From Monoraphidium neglectum (lineage: Eukaryota; Chlorophyta; Chlorophyceae; Sphaeropleales; Selenastraceae), in the NCBI RefSeq assembly GCF_000611645.1, contig NW_014011920.1, forward strand, positions 1 through 12,331: a DNA stretch of 12,331 nt. Direction: 5' to 3'. Shown piece after piece: positions 8,456 through 12,331 of this stretch. Positions within the stretch are counted from its first letter, which is position 1, and each line of letters begins with the position of its first letter. The notes beneath the pieces were generated by a model. It saw nothing but the letters and a program-made list of their open reading frames with translations. It was not told where the DNA came from and did not search any database. The translations under genes were made by a program, and so were the position numbers.

Positions 8456-10928
8456 TCACTGCCCCTTCTGCCCCCTTGCCTGCCGCAGCTGGCCGCACTC
8501 CGCCTTGTGCCCACCACGCCAGGCCGACTTGGCACAGGCCTCGGAGCAGTACCTGCGGTAAGAGACGTTTGACATAAACAAACCCATATAGGGCTTGTGC
8601 ACCAAAACAGCAACTGCCCAGCACTCACCGCAGCCCAACCCCACGCAAGGAGAGGAGTGCGTGCCAGGCGCCTCCCCTTCTACACTCATGGGCGATGCAG
8701 CAACGTTGCATCCCGCACGGCAGGTTAGATAGCCTTTGCTCAATGCCATCCCACCTTACGGCTCTGCAGCCACCGCACACGCGCAGCTTGACGCCATCTC
8801 CGGCGTCGCGGCCGCAGACCGCGCAAACCTTGTCTTGCAGCTGCCCCGCCCGCCGCTGCTGGTGCTCAAGGCGCAGCCGCAGGCGCGCCGCCAAGCCGGC
8901 CGCCCCCGCGTCGCCGCCGCCGGCCTCGGCCGCCGACAGGGCGCTCAGCAATTCAGGCGCGCTGCGCAGCACAGCTGCGCACGCCTCCTCTCCGCCCAGC
9001 CTGGTGATGTCATCGAGGGCCCGGGCTGCAGCCTCCATCTTGCCCACCAAGGAAGCCAGGCTGCTGAGCAGGTCTGGGGTGGAGCACAGCAGCGCAGGCG
9101 GCAGGGCCGGCGCCAGGGCAGCCAACACCTCCGCCGCGGCCGCCTGGGCGGCGTCGCGTGAGGGGCTGAAGAGTCGGCCCGAAATTGTGGGGACAGGGCT
9201 TGTGTCGCGGTCCAAGCGGGAGCGCAGCGCGTTCACGGCGCCCTCTAAAGCACCAGGGGCCGCCTTGACCGCCCGCGCCACACTCTCCAACGTTCTGGCG
9301 CGCGCCGGCCACGCTTCTTGCCGAAGCGCGTCATTCAAGAGCAGCATCCCCAGCCGCTCGGCCCAGGGCTCGCGGCAAGCCAGCAGCTTGGCTGAGGCGG
9401 CGAGCGCCCGGGGCTCGGAATGCACCGCAGCCGCCACCACCTGCGGCGCGTCATCCCGCATGAGGTTGACGACCATGACGGCGCCCATCAAGGAGCGGGG
9501 CTGGCTCCGCGCCACCACAAGGAGCCTCGTCAGCCAGCCCCTCGCGGCGGCGACTGCGGCCGCCCCGCGCGCCCCACACTTGTGCACGAGGCAAAATAGG
9601 AGGCTCAGGCCGTGCTGGGTGTCACCCTGCCGTGTGGCGCAGCGCAGGAGCTTCTTGACAGCCCCGGGCATCGCGAGCAGGGCGCCCGCCACTGCAGCAG
9701 ACGTGCCGGGCACGATCATCATCGGATTAAACATGCCCAGTTCTGCACCTGTTGGGTTGAATGGAGGCAGCGGGGCTGGCTTGACTACAGCCGAATGGTC
9801 AGGACCAAGCGCGATGGGACCGCCTCCGGCTCGTTCATTGCGGAGTGGCAGTGTCTATGCCCTGGCATGCTTGATCCAGTCCATGGACTGTGCACACGTG
9901 CTGGACTGCCCTACGTCCGTCGCACCAGGGAGAGCCAGTGACCCTAGAAGCCGCGCTATAAGCATCTCCTCGTCTGCGTCACTGGCATGCTCGAACGCGT
10001 GGGCCACGGCAACAGGCAGGCTCGAAGCAGCGCCCGCCTCCCTTGCCATGTCAGCCGCCAGCAGGTCGGGCTCCGCCGCAGCAGCAGCCGCGGCCGCCGC
10101 CGCAGCAGCCGCAGCTGCCGTAGCGACGCCGCCCCTTGCCAGCCCGCGAGGGGCGGGCGCCACGCCCGCTCCTTGTGCCAGCGCGGCGCCGGGCTCCTCG
10201 GCCAGCGACGCCGCCGTGGTGAGCCCGGCCATACGGACACGAGGGTCTGTCCCGCGCACCGCGGCGCACACGACGCCGACAACGCCCTTGTCTCGGACGG
10301 CGGCGCGCCGCAGCGCGTGGTCTGCTTGCGAGAGGTCTGTGAGCAGCAGCAGCATGCAGCACACCGCTCTCTTCCAGCTCTCCGTGCATGCGGCGTGCAG
10401 CTGTGAGCTGCTGGATTGGCCTTGCCCAAGATCCTCGGCAGTGCGATCCGCCTGGGCGGCGACGGCGCGCAGCAGCGCCGCCAGCAGCGCCTCGACGGGT
10501 GGAGCGCAAGAGAGGATGGCAGGAGTCCCCTGGGGCGAAGCAGCGATCGCCTGAAGGGCCACCAGCGAGTCTGAATACTCTGCCGGCCGAGTGCCCACTG
10601 CGGCCATCACCTGCATTAGCGCCGCCACGACTGGCCTGCATCCAGCGGCCTGCTCCTGCCGCGCGGGGCTGCACCTGACCAGCATTTCAAGAGTTTCCAG
10701 CCAAATATTGGGCTCGCTTGCATCGGTCCTGGAGGCGCGCAGCGCAAGCTCCCGCCACAAGGGAGCTGGCAGCAGCGCTGTTGGTGCCGCCTTGCACACC
10801 TCGTCGACTGTGCTGTGCGCGGCAGCAAATCGTGACACTCTTCTATTCTTTATGACATCGCACAGGGCCTTTACGGCGCGCTCTAACGACGTCGAGGACG
10901 TTGCGCGTGATCTGGAGTTTACCGCCAT
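8456..10928 (-). CDS. MYND-type zinc finger protein with helical-repeat body, copy B
   Basis: Tandem paralogue of copy A with exons 10928-9926, 9748-8755 and 8552-8456, giving 697 aa. Intron 1 (9925-9749) is phase 1 (CCTG|GTGCGA ... CAACAG|GT) and intron 2 (8754-8553) is phase 2 (GTAAG|GTGGGA ... CCGCAG|G); both sit at the same positions as in copy A. All eight MYND ligands are kept (C643, C646, C659, C662, C668, C672, H681, C685). The Ala-rich loop in exon 1 is more homogeneous than in A (about 16 Ala in a row). The exon 2 start differs in sequence and by one residue. The open frame extends upstream of the chosen ATG to 11252, but that extension is not shared with copy A. Intact frames and splice sites argue for a working gene. 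No TGTAA was found in the 290 bp after the stop, unlike copy A, so transcript ending may differ. Expression is unknown. Confidence 0.83.
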
Positions 10929-11906
10929 CTGATGTACGGCAGACGCGGCTGGGGTTGTGTCTGTATACTTATACGGTGTGTTGAAAGGCATAGTCCGAGA
11001 CGTGCCGGCCGCTGTTGCTGGGCGGCTTGTCATCACCGGACTTGCGTTCACACCACTGCGATGCGGAGTTGTCGGGCAGTGGTCCCGCAGTGACCAGCAC
11101 AATTCTCCCAGTGACTTCCCGTCGACATGACCCACCCTTAAAATTCTCTCTGGGGGCTGGTGGCTATAAGCAGAGCAATGACACCACCACGCCAGGACCT
11201 TCTTGAGGCCCCGTTTAGGGTTTGTGGGTTGTTGATCAGTGTGAGTTGACAAATTCGATCGACCGCCGCTTGCTGTTCAAGGGCATGCATTGCGATGCTG
11301 GCTAGCACCAGGATTGCTCACCAAGAGCATAGCCCAATCACAAAGCCATTTTGCATTCACACCACCATGCAGCTCCAAACACAAATCATACAGTCCTCCT
11401 CGCATTGCCTCAACAACACACCGTGCACCTTGTGCCGCTGTTGCTTCCTCTCATGTTGCAACCAGCAGAACAATGGCAAGCGCCTTCAATGTGCCAAACC
11501 CGGCGCTGCCCCCAAGTGCTGCCCGCAGGCATGTGTCACTTGCTCTCAGCAGGTGTTATACATCTGCACGCAAATCGCTGGCAGTCCAGGCATGTCCAGG
11601 CCTGTCCAGGAGCCTTTCCCTGTTGAGTTGAGATTCTTTGCAGACGACACTCTCTGATGTGAAGGCCCACCAGCGGCTATCATATCATCATACTCCTGCA
11701 CGGTCCACAGGCGCGGTTCGTTCAAATGGCCGTTCGAACAGCTGTGCCTCTGCCTCACCGCGCACTGCATTTCAAAGCTCGCGCGTGATGATGCTGGCAT
11801 CGCAGGCGATAGTCTTTACTGGAGTATAGCGTGTGCTGCCTACATCACAGATCATTATGCAGTTGACCAACTAGAGGCACGGTGGCTGCCGTGAATCTGC
11901 GGCAAA
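10929..11906. other. Intergenic region between divergent genes (promoters)
   Basis: Genes leave this region in both directions: MYND B to the left and the partial gene at 11907 to the right. Bases 10929-11618 belong to the duplicated unit. Bases 11619-11906 are unique in the window. Open frames here do not match those in the duplicate region of copy A, so no gene is called. No RNA gene was recognised. Confidence 0.55.
10968..10973 (-). promoter_or_regulatory. TATA-like element of MYND gene B
   Basis: Minus strand CCGTATAAG, 45 bp before the ATG, equivalent to the element at 7450-7445 upstream of copy A. Flanking bases differ slightly between the copies while this core is identical. Confidence 0.4.
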
Positions 11907-12331
11907 ATGATGCGATGGCGGGGCGATGACGCATCGAGCCCAGGTGAGCAATATGCGTCATGCGCATGCGTGCCAGGCCAGGCAGTTCACACGGCAAGCC
12001 AGCGCTACAGCAATATCACCTCGGTGCATCGATGCGTTCACACCGCACCTGGCAAGGACTACTTTGCTCTCTTCTGAGCATGCTGCTCACGTGCAATTGC
12101 AGGCGGCGCCGACCAGACGCCCGATGCGCGCGGGGCGCGCAAGCCGCAGCTACTGCAACAGCGAGGGGAGGTCGACACTGCGGGCGACCAACTCGGGGGC
12201 CTGACCCTCGGTGGCGCCGAGGGCGGCAGCGGCGGTGCTGCAGTCGTGGCCGCCGCCGGACCTGCAGCTGCCACACGCAGGAGGGATGCAGTGGCAGCTG
12301 CAGCTGAGGCTGCCATGACTTGGGGCACCGC
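11907..12331 (+). CDS. 5' end of an unidentified gene (partial, leaves on the right)
   Basis: Proposed exon 1 is 11907-11943, starting ATGATGCGATGG and ending CCCAG. The intron (11944-12102, 159 bp) has a near-consensus donor GTGAGC and acceptor AATTGCAG. Exon 2 starts at 12103 and stays open to the window edge. The phase-1 exon end (one G) joins exon 2 (GC) to give Gly, so the frame runs MMRWRGDDASSPG then GADQTPDARGARKPQL and on through Gly/Ala-rich sequence to MTWGT. The combination of good splice sites, matching phase and an open exon makes this a credible gene start. No domain is recognisable in the 89 or so residues present. Either of the two adjacent ATGs could be the start. Transcription is divergent from MYND B. 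Confidence 0.6.

Larger units (their letters stand above)
8452..11618. repeat. Tandem repeat unit, copy B (MYND gene plus upstream DNA)
   Basis: Direct repeat of 4905-8180 in the same orientation. At the ATG the offset is 3522 bp and at the stop codon 3547 bp, so few net indels separate the coding parts. The AP2-gene fragment lies immediately below its lower edge. Confidence 0.85.

Noticed and set aside
8172..8624. A separate 150-aa gene on the minus strand
   Set aside because: Its first third is MYND B exon 3 and intron read out of frame and the rest is the AP2-gene fragment; no ATG-based gene structure.
8695..10554. Long plus-strand open frame (619 aa)
   Set aside because: Antisense to MYND B. 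It resembles the antisense frame of MYND A only because the DNA is duplicated.
11212..11224. Telomere-like GTTTAGGGTTT
   Set aside because: Only a single unit; no array, so chance is sufficient.
1..12331. CRISPR array, tRNA, rRNA, transposase or phage genes
   Set aside because: No regularly spaced repeats, no cloverleaf recognised, and no transposase-like or phage-like proteins among the supported reading frames.

Overview
The window looks like nuclear DNA of a green alga (Chlorophyta). It is very GC-rich, with short introns (about 90-350 bp) whose splice phases match, Ala/Gln-rich low-complexity proteins, (CAG)n, (GA)n and (GT)n microsatellites, a plant-type AP2 transcription-factor domain, and TGTAA, the usual poly(A) signal of green algae. 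No prokaryotic features were seen. Species cannot be named from sequence alone; a chlorophyte with compact genes is the best guess.

Layout from left to right. Bases 3-155 (+) are probably the last exon of a gene entering from the left. Bases 156-823 hold its likely 3' UTR, a GT-rich tract and a TGTAA. A (CT)25 microsatellite lies at 942-991. Bases 824-4414 (-) encode a multi-exon AP2-domain protein with a long disordered N-terminus, two polyglutamine runs, one clear AP2 domain and a second, more divergent AP2-like domain. Bases 4415-4908 are intergenic and carry the poly(A) signal of the next gene. Bases 4909-7406 (-) are MYND gene A: three exons, 696 aa, an ARM/HEAT-like helical body and a C-terminal MYND zinc finger. 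Bases 7407-8180 are its upstream region. Bases 8241-8444 are a piece of the AP2 gene's coding sequence. Bases 8456-10928 (-) are MYND gene B, a tandem paralogue of A with the same exon structure (697 aa). Bases 10929-11906 separate B from a divergently transcribed gene whose first exon starts at 11907 (+) and which runs off the right edge.

The main structural story is a tandem duplication. The two MYND genes, their introns and about 0.7 kb of upstream DNA form direct repeats (about 4905-8180 and 8452-11618). Between them, abutting the stop of gene B, lies a copy of about 200 bp of the AP2 gene. This is what a tandem duplication spanning from inside the AP2 gene to upstream of MYND A would leave, followed by loss of about 1.1 kb from the second copy. 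That loss removed the 3' UTR and TGTAA that gene A still has. Exon models were built by hand from splice sites, phase matching and comparison of paralogues; they are not backed by transcripts.
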